From Solirubrobacteraceae bacterium (lineage in GTDB: Bacteria; Actinomycetota; Thermoleophilia; Solirubrobacterales; Solirubrobacteraceae), in assembly GCA_030447785.1 (NCBI GenBank), contig JAUJOF010000006.1, positions 62,001 to 126,000 on the forward strand: 64,000 nt of DNA. Reading direction: 5' to 3'. The notes below the pieces were generated by a model, which searched no databases, was not told the origin of the DNA, and saw only the letters and a program-made list of their open reading frames with translations. How positions within the stretch are numbered: the stretch's first letter is position 1; each line of letters begins with the position of its first letter. Both the position numbers and the translations under genes were made by a program. This document shows positions 34,759 through 43,126 of the stretch, one piece after another.

Positions 34759-36492
34759 CTGGTCCGCCCGCTGCGACTGGCCCTCGCCCAGATGAACGCC
34801 GTCGTGGGCGACGTGTCCGGCAACGAGGCCCGCATCGCCGAGCTCATCACCCGCGCGCGGGAGGTGGGCGCCCAGGTCGTGTGCTTCCCCGAGCTGGCGG
34901 TGACCGGCTATCCGCCCGAGGACCTGCTGCTCAAGGAGCACTTCCTGGCCGACGCGCGAGCGGCCGTCGATCGCCTCGCCGCCGGCACCGAGGGGATCGT
35001 GGCGCTGGTGGGCTTTCCCGAGCGCGCCACCGACGTTTACAACGCCGCGGCCGTGCTCGCCGACGGTCGCGTGGCCGGGGTGTACCGCAAGCAGTCGCTG
35101 CCCAACTACGGCGTCTTCGACGAGGTGCGCTACTTCCAGGCCGGCACCCGCCCCGCGGTGATCGAGGTCGACGGGGTGACCGTCGGTCTGACCATCTGCG
35201 AGGACATCTGGCAGCCGGGTCCGCCGATGACCGAGGAGACGCTCGCGGGGGCCACCGTGGTCGTCAACCTCTCGGCCTCGCCCTTCCAGGCCGGCAAGGC
35301 GCTCGAGCGCGAGCACATGATCGCCCAGCGCGCCAGGGACAACGTGGCCTGCCTGGCCTTCTGCGGGTTGGTGGGAGGCCAGGACGAACTGGTCTTCGAC
35401 GGCCACTCGGTGGTCTTCGACCACGAGGGACGAGTGGTGGCTCGTGCCGCCCAGTTCGCCGAGGACCTGCTCGTGGCCACGCTCGATCCCACCGCCGCGC
35501 GCGCCGCCCGCCTGCGCGACAGCCGCCGACGGCCGGCGGCACGCGGCGTCCAGCCGCAGGTCGACCACCTGGGCTCCTTCGCCGTGCTGGGCGACGGGCA
35601 CGCTCCCTCCCCTCGCCCCGCGGGGAAGGTCGCCGACCTGCTCGACGACGAGGCCGAGGTCTACGCCGCCCTGGTCACCGGCCTGCGCGACTACGTGCAC
35701 AAGAACGGCTTCGACCACGTGGTGCTGGGGGTGTCGGGCGGCATCGACTCGACGCTGGTCGCCCTGGTGGCCGTCGATGCCCTGGGCGCCGAGGGCGTCA
35801 CCTGCGTGATCATGCCCTCCCCCCACTCCTCGTCGGACACGCAGTCCGACGCGCGGGCGCTGGGCGCCAACCTCGGGGTGCAGGTGCTCGAGCTGCGCAT
35901 CGAGGAGCTCATGGACGGCTACGACGCGCTGCTGGCCGGCGTGTTCGCCGACGTGCAGCCCGACATCACGGAGGAGAACTTGCAGGCGCGCATCCGCGGC
36001 AACCTGCTGATGGCGCTGTCCAACAAGTTCGGCTGGCTCGTGGTCACCACCGCCAACAAGTCGGAGATCTCGGTCGGCTACTCGACCCTGTACGGCGACA
36101 GCGCCGGCGGCTATGCGGTGATCAAGGACGTTCCCAAGCAGCTCGTCTACCGCCTGGTCGACCAGCGCGCCAAGCGCGACCCCCAGTCGCCCGTCCCCGG
36201 GGAGATCGTCACCCGTCCGCCCTCCGCTGAGTTGCGCGCGGGCCAGCGCGACGAGGACTCGCTGCCGCCCTACGAGATCCTCGACGCCATCCTCGAGGGC
36301 TACGTCGAGGACGACCTGGGCCGCGAGCAGCTCGTGGCCCGGGGCCTGGACGCCGAGGTGGTCGACCGCGTGATCGGCCTCGTCGACGTGGCCGAGTACA
36401 AGCGCCGCCAGCAGCCACCGGGGCCGCGGGTGACCTCGAGAGCCTTCGGGCGCGACCGCCGCGTGCCGATCACCAACCGCTACGGCGGCTGA
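34759..36492 (+). CDS. nadE: Glutamine-dependent NAD+ synthetase
   Basis: The enzyme makes NAD+ from deamido-NAD+, ATP and glutamine. The 577-residue protein has an N-terminal nitrilase-type amidase with catalytic Glu45 (CFPELAVTGYPP), Lys111 (YRKQSLPNYG) and Cys147 (TICEDIW). The C-terminal synthetase has GVSGGIDSTL (326-331 for SGGIDS) and TTANKSEISVGYSTLYGD. The first beta strand (RPLRLALAQMN) lies before any ATG or GTG. A CTG at 34759, with GGAGG 7-8 bases upstream, is the best start; ATG at 34792 would delete the strand. The gene is convergent with and overlaps the thioesterase gene by 13 bases. Confidence 0.92.
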   Translation: MVRPLRLALAQMNAVVGDVSGNEARIAELITRAREVGAQVVCFPELAVTGYPPEDLLLKEHFLADARAAVDRLAAGTEGIVALVGFPERATDVYNAAAVLADGRVAGVYRKQSLPNYGVFDEVRYFQAGTRPAVIEVDGVTVGLTICEDIWQPGPPMTEETLAGATVVVNLSASPFQAGKALEREHMIAQRARDNVACLAFCGLVGGQDELVFDGHSVVFDHEGRVVARAAQFAEDLLVATLDPTAARAARLRDSRRRPAARGVQPQVDHLGSFAVLGDGHAPSPRPAGKVADLLDDEAEVYAALVTGLRDYVHKNGFDHVVLGVSGGIDSTLVALVAVDALGAEGVTCVIMPSPHSSSDTQSDARALGANLGVQVLELRIEELMDGYDALLAGVFADVQPDITEENLQARIRGNLLMALSNKFGWLVVTTANKSEISVGYSTLYGDSAGGYAVIKDVPKQLVYRLVDQRAKRDPQSPVPGEIVTRPPSAELRAGQRDEDSLPPYEILDAILEGYVEDDLGREQLVARGLDAEVVDRVIGLVDVAEYKRRQQPPGPRVTSRAFGRDRRVPITNRYGG

Positions 36493-36875
36493 GGCCGATC
36501 AGGCGCCGGCCCCCGGCGCACCGCGACCGTCATCCGCACCGTCGCGCACAGGCGGCCGGCGTCGTCCGTGAGCTCCACATTCCACACCCACGTGGTGCGC
36601 CCGCGATGCAGGCGGCGGGCATGGGCGTGCACCGTCCCCTCGCTGATCGGGCGCAGGAAGGCCGTGCTGGTGCCCAGGCCGACCGCCGTGACGTCCTGGT
36701 CTGCGAGCGCGGTCTGCGTGGCCGCGGTGGCCAGCGACTCGGCCACGGCGGCGTACAGACCGCCGTGGACGAGGCCCATGGGCTGCTTGACCGTTTCGCG
36801 CACGGGCACGCGGGCGAGGACCTGCTCGTCGGAGCTGTCGAGGATCTCCAGGCCGAGGAGGTCCTCGAAGGTCAC
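36480..36875 (-). CDS. PaaI-like hotdog-fold thioesterase
   Basis: The 131-residue protein has VKQPMGLVHGGLYAAVAESL, in which the HGG turn and the following acidic residue are the PaaI/YdiI active-site features. TSTAFLRPISEGTVHAHARR and TTWVWNVELTDDAGRLCATV follow. It probably hydrolyses an aryl- or acyl-CoA thioester. The GTG at 36875 is the start; the divergent gene begins 79 bases away. Confidence 0.87.
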   Translation of the reverse strand: MTFEDLLGLEILDSSDEQVLARVPVRETVKQPMGLVHGGLYAAVAESLATAATQTALADQDVTAVGLGTSTAFLRPISEGTVHAHARRLHRGRTTWVWNVELTDDAGRLCATVRMTVAVRRGPAPDRPQPP

Positions 36876-36954
36876 GGCGATGGGATATCAGATGGTCGGC
36901 GCGGCGGGGACCTTCGTCACACCGTCGCCACCACGCGGTAGGGTCTCCGCCTCG

Positions 36955-37983
36955 ATGGCGAGCCTCGATCAGCTTCCGGCCGATCAGCGGGCGGTCCTGC
37001 AACTGCTGCTCAAGCAGGGGCGCACCTACGAGGGCCTCTCGTCGGTCCTGCGTGTCGACCCCGACGGGGTACGCGAGCGCGCCCACGCGGCCCTGGGCGC
37101 CCTGGGGCCCCAGGCGGCGGCCCTGAGCCCCGACCGCCAGGAGGAGCTGTCGGACTACCTGCTGGGCCAGCAGCCCGCCGCCGAGCAGGCGCGCACCCGC
37201 GACTTCCTGGCCGGCTCGGCCGCGGGGCGCGGGTGGGCGCGGGTGGTCGCCGACGGGCTGCGCCCGCTCAGCGGCGACCGCCTGCCCGAGATCCCCGAGG
37301 AGGGCGAGCGCGAGGACGGCGGGCGGCCCGACGACGCGATCGCCGCCGCCGCGGCGGCGCAGCCCACGCGCGAGGAGCGACGCACCCACAGCGCGGAGGG
37401 CGGTCGCGAGTCCGGGGACGAGCGCGACGAGGCACAGCGCTCGTCGCGCCTGGGGGGGATCCTCCTGCTGGCCGGCCTGGGCATCGCCCTGGCCGTGGTC
37501 GTGGTGCTGCTGATCACCGGCGGCGACGGCGGCGACGACGATCAGCAGCGCCAGACCATGCCCCAGCAGCAGGCGGAGGTCATCGCCCAGCCCGCCCTCT
37601 GTCCGCCCGAGGGCTCCGACAGCGAGGCGCTGGGCGCCGCCCAGCTCATCCGCCAGCAGAACCAGGTCGTACTGAAGGTGGCCGCCCAGGACCTGGAGCC
37701 CATCACCCAGGAGCGGGTGTACGCCATCTGGCTGACCAACGGTGAGGCCGAGGGCGCCCAGCTGCTGGGCTACCCCACGCAGCAGCCCACCGAGGAGCAG
37801 CCGCTGCTGGTCGGCCAGAAGGCGTTGCCCCCCCAGGCGCTGCAGTTCCAGCAGATCATCATCACCGCCGAGAGCGCGGAGGGGACCGCCCAGCAGCCCG
37901 GCGACATCGTGCTCCAGGCGCCCGTGATGGGCGACCCCCAGGGGCAGCCTCAGGGCTGCGGCGGGCAGCAGCCCGGCGGCTGA
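36955..37983 (+). CDS. Hybrid protein: sigma-70 region 4-like HTH, TM helix, anti-sigma-K-like C-terminal domain
   Basis: The 342-residue product opens with SLDQLPADQRAVLQLLLKQG and TYEGLSSVLRVDPDGVRERA, resembling a sigma region 4 helix-turn-helix. A TM helix follows (GGILLLAGLGIALAVVVVLL, about 163-183), then a Gln-rich linker and an extracytoplasmic domain (VYAIWLTNGEAEGAQLLGYP, ALQFQQIIITAESAEG) of the RskA/anti-sigma-K type. Such a protein could transmit an envelope signal to a cytoplasmic sigma-like or DNA-binding head. No sigma gene is adjacent. The domain reading is from motifs only. Confidence 0.7.
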   Translation: MASLDQLPADQRAVLQLLLKQGRTYEGLSSVLRVDPDGVRERAHAALGALGPQAAALSPDRQEELSDYLLGQQPAAEQARTRDFLAGSAAGRGWARVVADGLRPLSGDRLPEIPEEGEREDGGRPDDAIAAAAAAQPTREERRTHSAEGGRESGDERDEAQRSSRLGGILLLAGLGIALAVVVVLLITGGDGGDDDQQRQTMPQQQAEVIAQPALCPPEGSDSEALGAAQLIRQQNQVVLKVAAQDLEPITQERVYAIWLTNGEAEGAQLLGYPTQQPTEEQPLLVGQKALPPQALQFQQIIITAESAEGTAQQPGDIVLQAPVMGDPQGQPQGCGGQQPGG

Positions 37984-38015
37984 GCCGGCGGCCCGCGCCA
38001 GGACACATCCTCCTC

Positions 38016-38447
38016 CTAGACCAGCGCGGCCAGCCCGTCGAGCGCCTCGTCGAGCTGGCGCTTCGAGGCGCCGCGCAGCAGGAAGCCGCCCAGGCTGGAG
38101 ATCCCCCGCAGGCGCTGGCTGACGCTCAGCGTGACCTCGCTGCCCTGGGGGTGTGGGCCCACGCGCGCCTCCCACTCGGCGGCGCGCAGGAAGCGCTCGA
38201 ACGGCGTGCCCTCCACGACCTGCGCCCAGCGCAGCGCCGCACCCTCCTCCCGGGCCACCACTCGGTGGTCGGCGCGCACGGTGCGTCCCTTGGCGGTGGT
38301 GAACACCTGCGTGAAGGCCCCGGGATCCACGCCTTCCACCCGCGTGACCTTGGGCCACCAGCGCGGCAGGTGGTGGGGATCGCCCACCACCCGCCAGACC
38401 TCGTGGGGAGCGGCCTCCAGCGTGCGCGTGCGCCGCGTGGTGGGCAG
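38016..38447 (-). CDS. SRPBCC-fold (polyketide cyclase-like) protein
   Basis: The protein of about 143 residues has LEAAPHEVWRVVGDPHHLPR, WWPKVTRVEGVDPG, ADHRVVAREEGAALRWAQVV and GSEVTLSVSQRLRG, typical of the START/SRPBCC ligand-binding fold. The fold's first strand begins before any ATG or GTG in frame. The frame opens just after the apt stop, and the CTG at 38447 is the likely start. The GTG at 38390 would remove the first helix. It follows apt without a gap and is presumably cotranscribed. Confidence 0.7.
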   Translation of the reverse strand: MPTTRRTRTLEAAPHEVWRVVGDPHHLPRWWPKVTRVEGVDPGAFTQVFTTAKGRTVRADHRVVAREEGAALRWAQVVEGTPFERFLRAAEWEARVGPHPQGSEVTLSVSQRLRGISSLGGFLLRGASKRQLDEALDGLAALV

Positions 38448-38450
38448 CGA

Positions 38451-38999
38451 TCAGCCCGCCTCGTAGCCCAGCAGCGCGCGCACGTCGAACCCCTCGAGCT
38501 TCGCGCGCCCCTCGAGGAACTCGAGCTCGATGAGGAAGCCGCAGCCCGCCACCGTGCCGCCCAGCTGCTCGACCAGGTCGCACAGCGCCTTGGCCGTGCC
38601 GCCCGTGGCCAGCAGATCGTCGTGCACGAGCACGCGTGCCCCGTGGGCCACCGCGTCGGAGTGCAGCTCCAGCGCGTCGGTCCCGTACTCGAGCAGGTAC
38701 TCCGCGCGTACCGTGGTGTAGGGCAGCTTGCCCGGCTTGCGCGCCAGCACGAAGCCACAACCGGCGCCCAGCGCGATCGCCGGCCCCAGCAGGAAGCCCC
38801 GCGCCTCCGCGCCGATGATCACCTCGGCGCCCACCTCGCGCGCATAGTCGGCCAGCGCCGAGACCGAGGCCTGCAAAGCCTCGGGCGAGGACAACACCGG
38901 CGTGATGTCCTTGAAACCCACGCCCTCCTTGGGGAAGTCGGGGATCTCGCGGATGTAGGAGCGCAGCTCCACGCCGCCGAAGGCGCCCGGCGCGCTCAC
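38451..38999 (-). CDS. apt: Adenine phosphoribosyltransferase
   Basis: Apt salvages adenine to AMP using PRPP. The 182-residue protein has REIPDFPKEGVGFKDITPVL, the loop VGAEVIIGAEARGFLLGPAI, ARKPGKLPYTTVRAEYLLEY and the PRPP motif RVLVHDDLLATGGTAKALCD. The GTG start overlaps the stop of the upstream merR gene as GTGA. Confidence 0.93.
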   Translation of the reverse strand: MSAPGAFGGVELRSYIREIPDFPKEGVGFKDITPVLSSPEALQASVSALADYAREVGAEVIIGAEARGFLLGPAIALGAGCGFVLARKPGKLPYTTVRAEYLLEYGTDALELHSDAVAHGARVLVHDDLLATGGTAKALCDLVEQLGGTVAGCGFLIELEFLEGRAKLEGFDVRALLGYEAG

Positions 39000-39739
39000 C
39001 CGGTGATCTTGCGCAGATCGCGGATAAGCAGCAGGTGCTTGAGGTGGGAGGCCACCGCGGTGAGGTTCTCCAGCGCGTCCAGAGCCTCCTTGCGCCGGTC
39101 GGGGTTGCGCGAGCGCAGCGCGGGGGCGAGGATCGTCTGCAGCAGCTGGGCCTCGCGGTCGGCGGAGGTGCGAAAGACGCGCAGGTTGCGCCCACCCACC
39201 CCGTAGCGCGCCAGCTCGGTGACCGCGCGCACGATCTCGCGGTCGGTCTCGTCGTACCAGCGCGTGCCCTCGCGCGCCTCGCCGCGCACGATCCCGTACT
39301 CCTCCAGCTCGCGCACCAGGCCCGGGTCGGCCCGCGTCTCCTCGAGCACGTCCTCCAACGAATGGAGCGTGCCGCGATGGCGCACGCTCATGTCGCGCCG
39401 TCGCGCACCGCCCGGCGACGGCGGGGGCGCGGGCACCTCGGCGTCGACGCGCCGCCCGACCGCCAGCTCCTGGCGGATGACGCGCAGGGGCAGGAACTCG
39501 TCGCGCTGCAGGCGCAGGATGGTGCGCAGGCGCCCCACGTCGCCGGACGAGTACAGCCGGTAGCCGCCGGGGGTGCGCCGCGGTGCCAGCAGCTTCTGGT
39601 CCTCCAGATAGCGGATCTTGGAGATCGAGATGTCGGGGAACTCGGGCGCCAGCGCCTTGCAGACGGCACCGATGGTCATCGCCTTGCCGGGGGGCGCGTC
39701 GTCGGGCTCGAGCTGTGCGAGATCGGTCTCGGAGGCCAT
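38996..39739 (-). CDS. MerR-family regulator (FtsR-like)
   Basis: The 247-residue protein has a MerR winged helix (MTIGAVCKALAPEFPDISIS, KIRYLEDQKLLAPRRTPGGY, RLYSSGDVGRLRTILRLQRD) and a long helical C-terminal part (RAVTELARYGVGGRNLRVFR; NLTAVASHLKHLLLIRDLRK). The order FHA then MerR is the conserved actinobacterial pair that in corynebacteria contains odhI and ftsR, the latter an activator of ftsZ. The assignment to FtsR rests on this synteny and the C-terminal length. Its ATG shares one base with the FHA stop. Confidence 0.8.
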   Translation of the reverse strand: MASETDLAQLEPDDAPPGKAMTIGAVCKALAPEFPDISISKIRYLEDQKLLAPRRTPGGYRLYSSGDVGRLRTILRLQRDEFLPLRVIRQELAVGRRVDAEVPAPPPSPGGARRRDMSVRHRGTLHSLEDVLEETRADPGLVRELEEYGIVRGEAREGTRWYDETDREIVRAVTELARYGVGGRNLRVFRTSADREAQLLQTILAPALRSRNPDRRKEALDALENLTAVASHLKHLLLIRDLRKITG

Positions 39740-40209
39740 CAGCGCTGGAGGAACGTGAGCTTGTACTTGCCGACCTGCAGCTCATCGCCGTCCTCGAGAC
39801 GGTGCGACTCGATGCGATGGCGGTTGACGTAGGTGCCGTTGAGCGAACCCAGGTCGTCCAGGAAGTAGGCGTCCTGGCGGGCGACCAGCAGCGCGTGGTC
39901 GCGCGAGACGGTCACGTCGTCCAGGAACACGTCGGAGTCGGGGCGCCGACCGATGGTCAGGCGCTCGCCGGCCAGCGGGAAGCTCTCCCCCACCCGGCCG
40001 CCGCCCGAGCGGATGACCAGCGCGGCGCCCTCCGAGGCCACGACCTCGTCGAGCTCGACCGGGATCAGCTCACCGGTCTCGCCCACCCGGTAGGTGGCGG
40101 TGGTGGAGTCCTTGGGAAGCTCTTCGCTGCCCATGTAGGCACCGCACTTCGAGCAGTAGTTGGCGCCCTCGGCGTTGACGAAGCCGCACTCGGGGCAGTG
40201 GCGGGCCAT
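39739..40209 (-). CDS. FHA-domain protein with N-terminal zinc ribbon (GarA/OdhI-like)
   Basis: The 156-residue protein starts with a four-Cys ribbon (Cys5, Cys8, Cys19, Cys22). A Thr-rich segment DSTTATYRV at about 34-42 follows, then an FHA domain: LTIGRRPDSDVFLDDVTVSR with DHALL, and LGSLNGTYVNRHRIES. In GarA and OdhI a similar TT motif is phosphorylated by Ser/Thr kinases and self-bound by the FHA domain to switch off control of 2-oxoglutarate metabolism. The N-terminal zinc ribbon is an extra found in some lineages. Function is inferred from this layout and synteny. Confidence 0.85.
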   Translation of the reverse strand: MARHCPECGFVNAEGANYCSKCGAYMGSEELPKDSTTATYRVGETGELIPVELDEVVASEGAALVIRSGGGRVGESFPLAGERLTIGRRPDSDVFLDDVTVSRDHALLVARQDAYFLDDLGSLNGTYVNRHRIESHRLEDGDELQVGKYKLTFLQR

Positions 40210-40227
40210 CCTCCTGCGGGCCTTCGC

Positions 40228-40488
40228 TCACTCGTCGCGGGCGTCCGGATCGCCCGCGCGGCCGCTCAGGATGTCGGTCAGGCGCTCGACGTCGGCGCCC
40301 GAGATCACGTCCTCACCGGTCTCGTGCTTCTTGCGCAGGCGGTTGACCAGCTCCGCGCGCAGGATGTCGATCTTGCCGTGCAGGATGCGTCGACGGTAGG
40401 AGACCTCGACCTCCTCGTCGGTGAGCTGCTGGATGAGGTCCTTCAGCTCCTGGTCGGAGAGGGACCCGAGGTCGGGAAAGGTGTCCAT
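40228..40488 (-). CDS. rsiG: Single-motif RsiG-type anti-sigma factor, predicted c-di-GMP sensor
   Basis: The 86-residue helical protein carries one copy of the RsiG signature E(X)3S(X)2R(X)3Q(X)3D, at Glu26, Ser30, Arg33, position 37 and Asp41, with His replacing the usual Gln at position 37. In basal actinobacteria single-motif RsiG proteins dimerise around c-di-GMP and sequester a WhiG-type sigma factor. The N-terminal LSDQELKDLIQQLTDEEVEV and later LRAELVNRLRKKHE fit the predicted coiled coil. It is the upstream neighbour of the FHA and MerR genes. No whiG is visible in this window. Confidence 0.8.
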   Translation of the reverse strand: MDTFPDLGSLSDQELKDLIQQLTDEEVEVSYRRRILHGKIDILRAELVNRLRKKHETGEDVISGADVERLTDILSGRAGDPDARDE

Positions 40489-40543
40489 CAAAGGCGTCTC
40501 CTGGGAGCGGGGGGCGCGACCATACTCCACCCGCGCCGCAGCT

Positions 40544-41287
40544 TCAACCTGAGCTTGAGGCTTTGCGCGCGCGCAGTTGCCGGGCGCCTCCGCGCACGTA
40601 CAGGGCGGCGGCCGTCCACGACAGCGCGAGTCCCAGGTACAGGCAGATCTCGCCCAGCGTCAGCAGCCCCACCAGCGCGCTGAAGATGGCGGCCATGGTG
40701 GGCCACACGGCCAGCCGGCCGAACCAGTTGATCTTGATGTGCAGTCCGTGGCGCAGCCAGAAGCGCGCGCCCGCCAGCATGAGCAGTTCACGGGCCATCA
40801 GGGCCGCGATGGCCCAGCGGGGCAGCAGCTCGAAGTTCCAGCACACCACGAAGCCCGCCACGACCAGCAGGCGGTCGACCAGCGGGTCCAGCAGGGCGCC
40901 CAGGCGGCTGTACTGGCCGGTCAGGCGCGCGGCGATGCCGTCGAGATAGTCGCTCCAGGCGATGACCGCGAAGACGCCGGCGGGCGCCGCACCCACCCCT
41001 TCGTCGGCCGAGAAGGCCAGCCCGAGGAAGAGCGGGATGAGGGCCAGACGCACGAACCCGATCGCGTTGGGCAGCGTCCACGGGTTCCAGGGCTGGCCGG
41101 CGAGCGTCTGGGGCGGTGGGGGGCCTGAGCGGTCCAGCCCCGCCAGCCGGCGAAAGGTCAGCCGCGCGCGCTCGGCGCGCTCCTCCACCCGCTCGCGCGC
41201 GGTGGGGCGCCCGGAGGCGCCGGCGGGGCGCTCGGCGCGCAGGCCCGCGCGCTCGGCGTCGCGGCCCTTTAGGGAAGCGCGTCCCAT
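40544..41287 (-). CDS. CDP-alcohol phosphatidyltransferase (PgsA-like)
   Basis: The 247-residue protein has a charged N-terminal extension (1-70) followed by a CDP-alcohol phosphotransferase domain. The signature D-x2-D-G-x2-A-R-x8-G-x3-D-x3-D is complete in SDYLDGIAARLTGQYSRLGA and LLDPLVDRLL. Several TM segments follow. It probably makes phosphatidylglycerophosphate or a related lipid. Its ATG lies inside the end of proS (19-base overlap), so the two are coupled. Confidence 0.87.
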   Translation of the reverse strand: MGRASLKGRDAERAGLRAERPAGASGRPTARERVEERAERARLTFRRLAGLDRSGPPPPQTLAGQPWNPWTLPNAIGFVRLALIPLFLGLAFSADEGVGAAPAGVFAVIAWSDYLDGIAARLTGQYSRLGALLDPLVDRLLVVAGFVVCWNFELLPRWAIAALMARELLMLAGARFWLRHGLHIKINWFGRLAVWPTMAAIFSALVGLLTLGEICLYLGLALSWTAAALYVRGGARQLRARKASSSG

Positions 41288-42960
41288 CGCGCGCGCACCG
41301 CCTCCTCGGCGCCTTCGAGCGGCACCGGCTCCAGGTCGGCCAGGCCCCGGCGCGCCTGCGCCTCGGCGGCCCCTGCCTCGAGACTGCGCTTGCCCACGGT
41401 CAGGCGCAGAGGGCAGCCCAGCAGTTCGGCGTCGGCGAACTTCTCCCCTGGACCCGCGTCGCGGTCGTCGAGCAGCGCGGTCAGCCCGGCCGCGCGGACC
41501 TGGTGATAGAGGCGCTCGGCCGCCTCGCGCTCGCGCGAACCGGGGCGGCCCAGGCCGATCACCTCGACGTCGTAGGGCGCGATGGCCCGCGGCCAGGCGA
41601 TGCCCTGCTCGTCGGCATGCTGCTCGACGGCGGCGGCGGCGATGCGCGCGGGCCCGATCCCGTAGGAGCCCATCCAGATGGCCTGCTCGCGCCCGGCCTC
41701 GTCGAGGTAGGTGGCGCCCAGCGGGTCGGAGTAGCGGGTGCCCAGCTTGAAGATCTGGCCCACCTCGATGCACGGTTCGATCGTGATGGGGTGCCCGTCG
41801 ACGGTGTCTCCCGCATCGACCCGGCGCAGATCGCCGCGGCTGAAGGGGAAGTCGCGCCCGGGCTCGACGCCGCGCAGGTGGCGGTCGGGCTGGTTGGCGC
41901 CGCATACGTAGCCGCCGTCGCCCACCGCCTCGTCGAGCAGGACCGGCACGTTGGCGCCCGCAGGGCCGATGAAGCCCGGCGGGCCGAGGCGGTCGGCGAT
42001 CTCGTGCTCGTGGGCGGGCCGGAAGGTCTCCCCCAGCGCGTGGGTCAGCTTGACGTCGTTCACGCGATGGTCACCGCGCAGGCAGACCATGACCAGGCCA
42101 CGGCCCTCGGTGACCACCGGGTAGGCCTTGATGAGGCCGCCCGGGGGCACGCCCAGTGCGCGCGAGACCTCCTCCACGGTCGTGTGGCCGGGGGTGTCGA
42201 CCAGCGCGGGCCCGTCGGGCAGCGGCCCGGGGAGGTCGACCGGGCGCGGTTGCGCGCTGGCCACCTCGACGTTGGCCGCGTACCCGGGCGCGAGGGCCAC
42301 CTCGTCCTCGCCGGCCGGGCAGGGCGCCATGTACTCGTGCGCGCCGAAGCCACCCATCATCCCCACGTCGGACTCCACGCGGTACCAGCGCAGGCCGCAG
42401 CGGTCGAAGATGGCGTCGTAGGCATCGCGCTGGGCGGCGTAGCTGCGCTCGAGGCCCTCACGGTCGCGATCGAAGCTGTAGGCGTCCTTCATCACGAACT
42501 CCCGCGTGCGCAGGACCCCCGCGCGCGGGCGGGGCTCGTCGCGCTCCTTGGTCTGGAACTGGTACAGCACGAAGGGCAGCTCGCGGTAGGAGCGCACGAC
42601 CTGGGCGACGTGGAAGGTCATCGCCTCCTCATGGGTCATGGCCAGCACCAGATCGGCCTGACGGCGGTCGCTGAGGCGAAACAGCTCCGCGCCCACACTG
42701 TCGTAGCGCCCCGTGCGCCGCCACGGGTCGGCGGGCTGCAGGACGGGCATGAGCACCTCCTGGGCGCCCACCCGCTCCATCTCCGCGCGCACGATGGCCA
42801 CGATGCGCTCGTGGGTGCGCCACCCGGCGGGCAGCCACGACCACAGGCCCGCGCCCATCTGGCGGATCAGCCCAGCGCGGACCATGAGCTTGTGCGAGAG
42901 CGCCTCGGCGTCGGCCGGCGGCTCACGCTCGGTGGGCAGGAGGAGCTGGGACAGGCGCAT
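41269..42960 (-). CDS. proS: Prolyl-tRNA synthetase, bacterial type
   Basis: The 563-residue enzyme charges tRNA-Pro. Class II motifs are clear: motif 2 QTKERDEPRPRAGVLRTREF and motif 3 WMGSYGIGPARI. The bacterial editing insertion (PGHTTVEEVSRALGVPPGGL, YVCGANQPDRHLRG) lies between them, and the anticodon-binding domain is at the C-terminus. The ATG at 42960 gives the canonical MRLSQLLLPTEREPPADAEA start. In many actinobacteria proS follows ispG; here the two are separated by rightward genes. No T-box was evident in the 166-base leader. Confidence 0.95.
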   Translation of the reverse strand: MRLSQLLLPTEREPPADAEALSHKLMVRAGLIRQMGAGLWSWLPAGWRTHERIVAIVRAEMERVGAQEVLMPVLQPADPWRRTGRYDSVGAELFRLSDRRQADLVLAMTHEEAMTFHVAQVVRSYRELPFVLYQFQTKERDEPRPRAGVLRTREFVMKDAYSFDRDREGLERSYAAQRDAYDAIFDRCGLRWYRVESDVGMMGGFGAHEYMAPCPAGEDEVALAPGYAANVEVASAQPRPVDLPGPLPDGPALVDTPGHTTVEEVSRALGVPPGGLIKAYPVVTEGRGLVMVCLRGDHRVNDVKLTHALGETFRPAHEHEIADRLGPPGFIGPAGANVPVLLDEAVGDGGYVCGANQPDRHLRGVEPGRDFPFSRGDLRRVDAGDTVDGHPITIEPCIEVGQIFKLGTRYSDPLGATYLDEAGREQAIWMGSYGIGPARIAAAAVEQHADEQGIAWPRAIAPYDVEVIGLGRPGSREREAAERLYHQVRAAGLTALLDDRDAGPGEKFADAELLGCPLRLTVGKRSLEAGAAEAQARRGLADLEPVPLEGAEEAVRARWDALP

Positions 42961-43126
42961 CGGGACCGCACATCCTACGTTCGCCGCGGACGCGCTCTCG
43001 CTCGAGAAGCGACGATGATGGACCGATACATCTGGCAACCTCCCGTGTTGGCGTGAGCGGCAGGGAGGGGCGTACGGAAGCTCCCCCGCTCCCACATCAT
43101 CCGAGCCACCATCTCCAGGAGTCGCG

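Noticed and set aside
42961-43126. Possible T-box leader before proS
   Set aside because: The leader lacks recognisable T-box specifier and antiterminator blocks.
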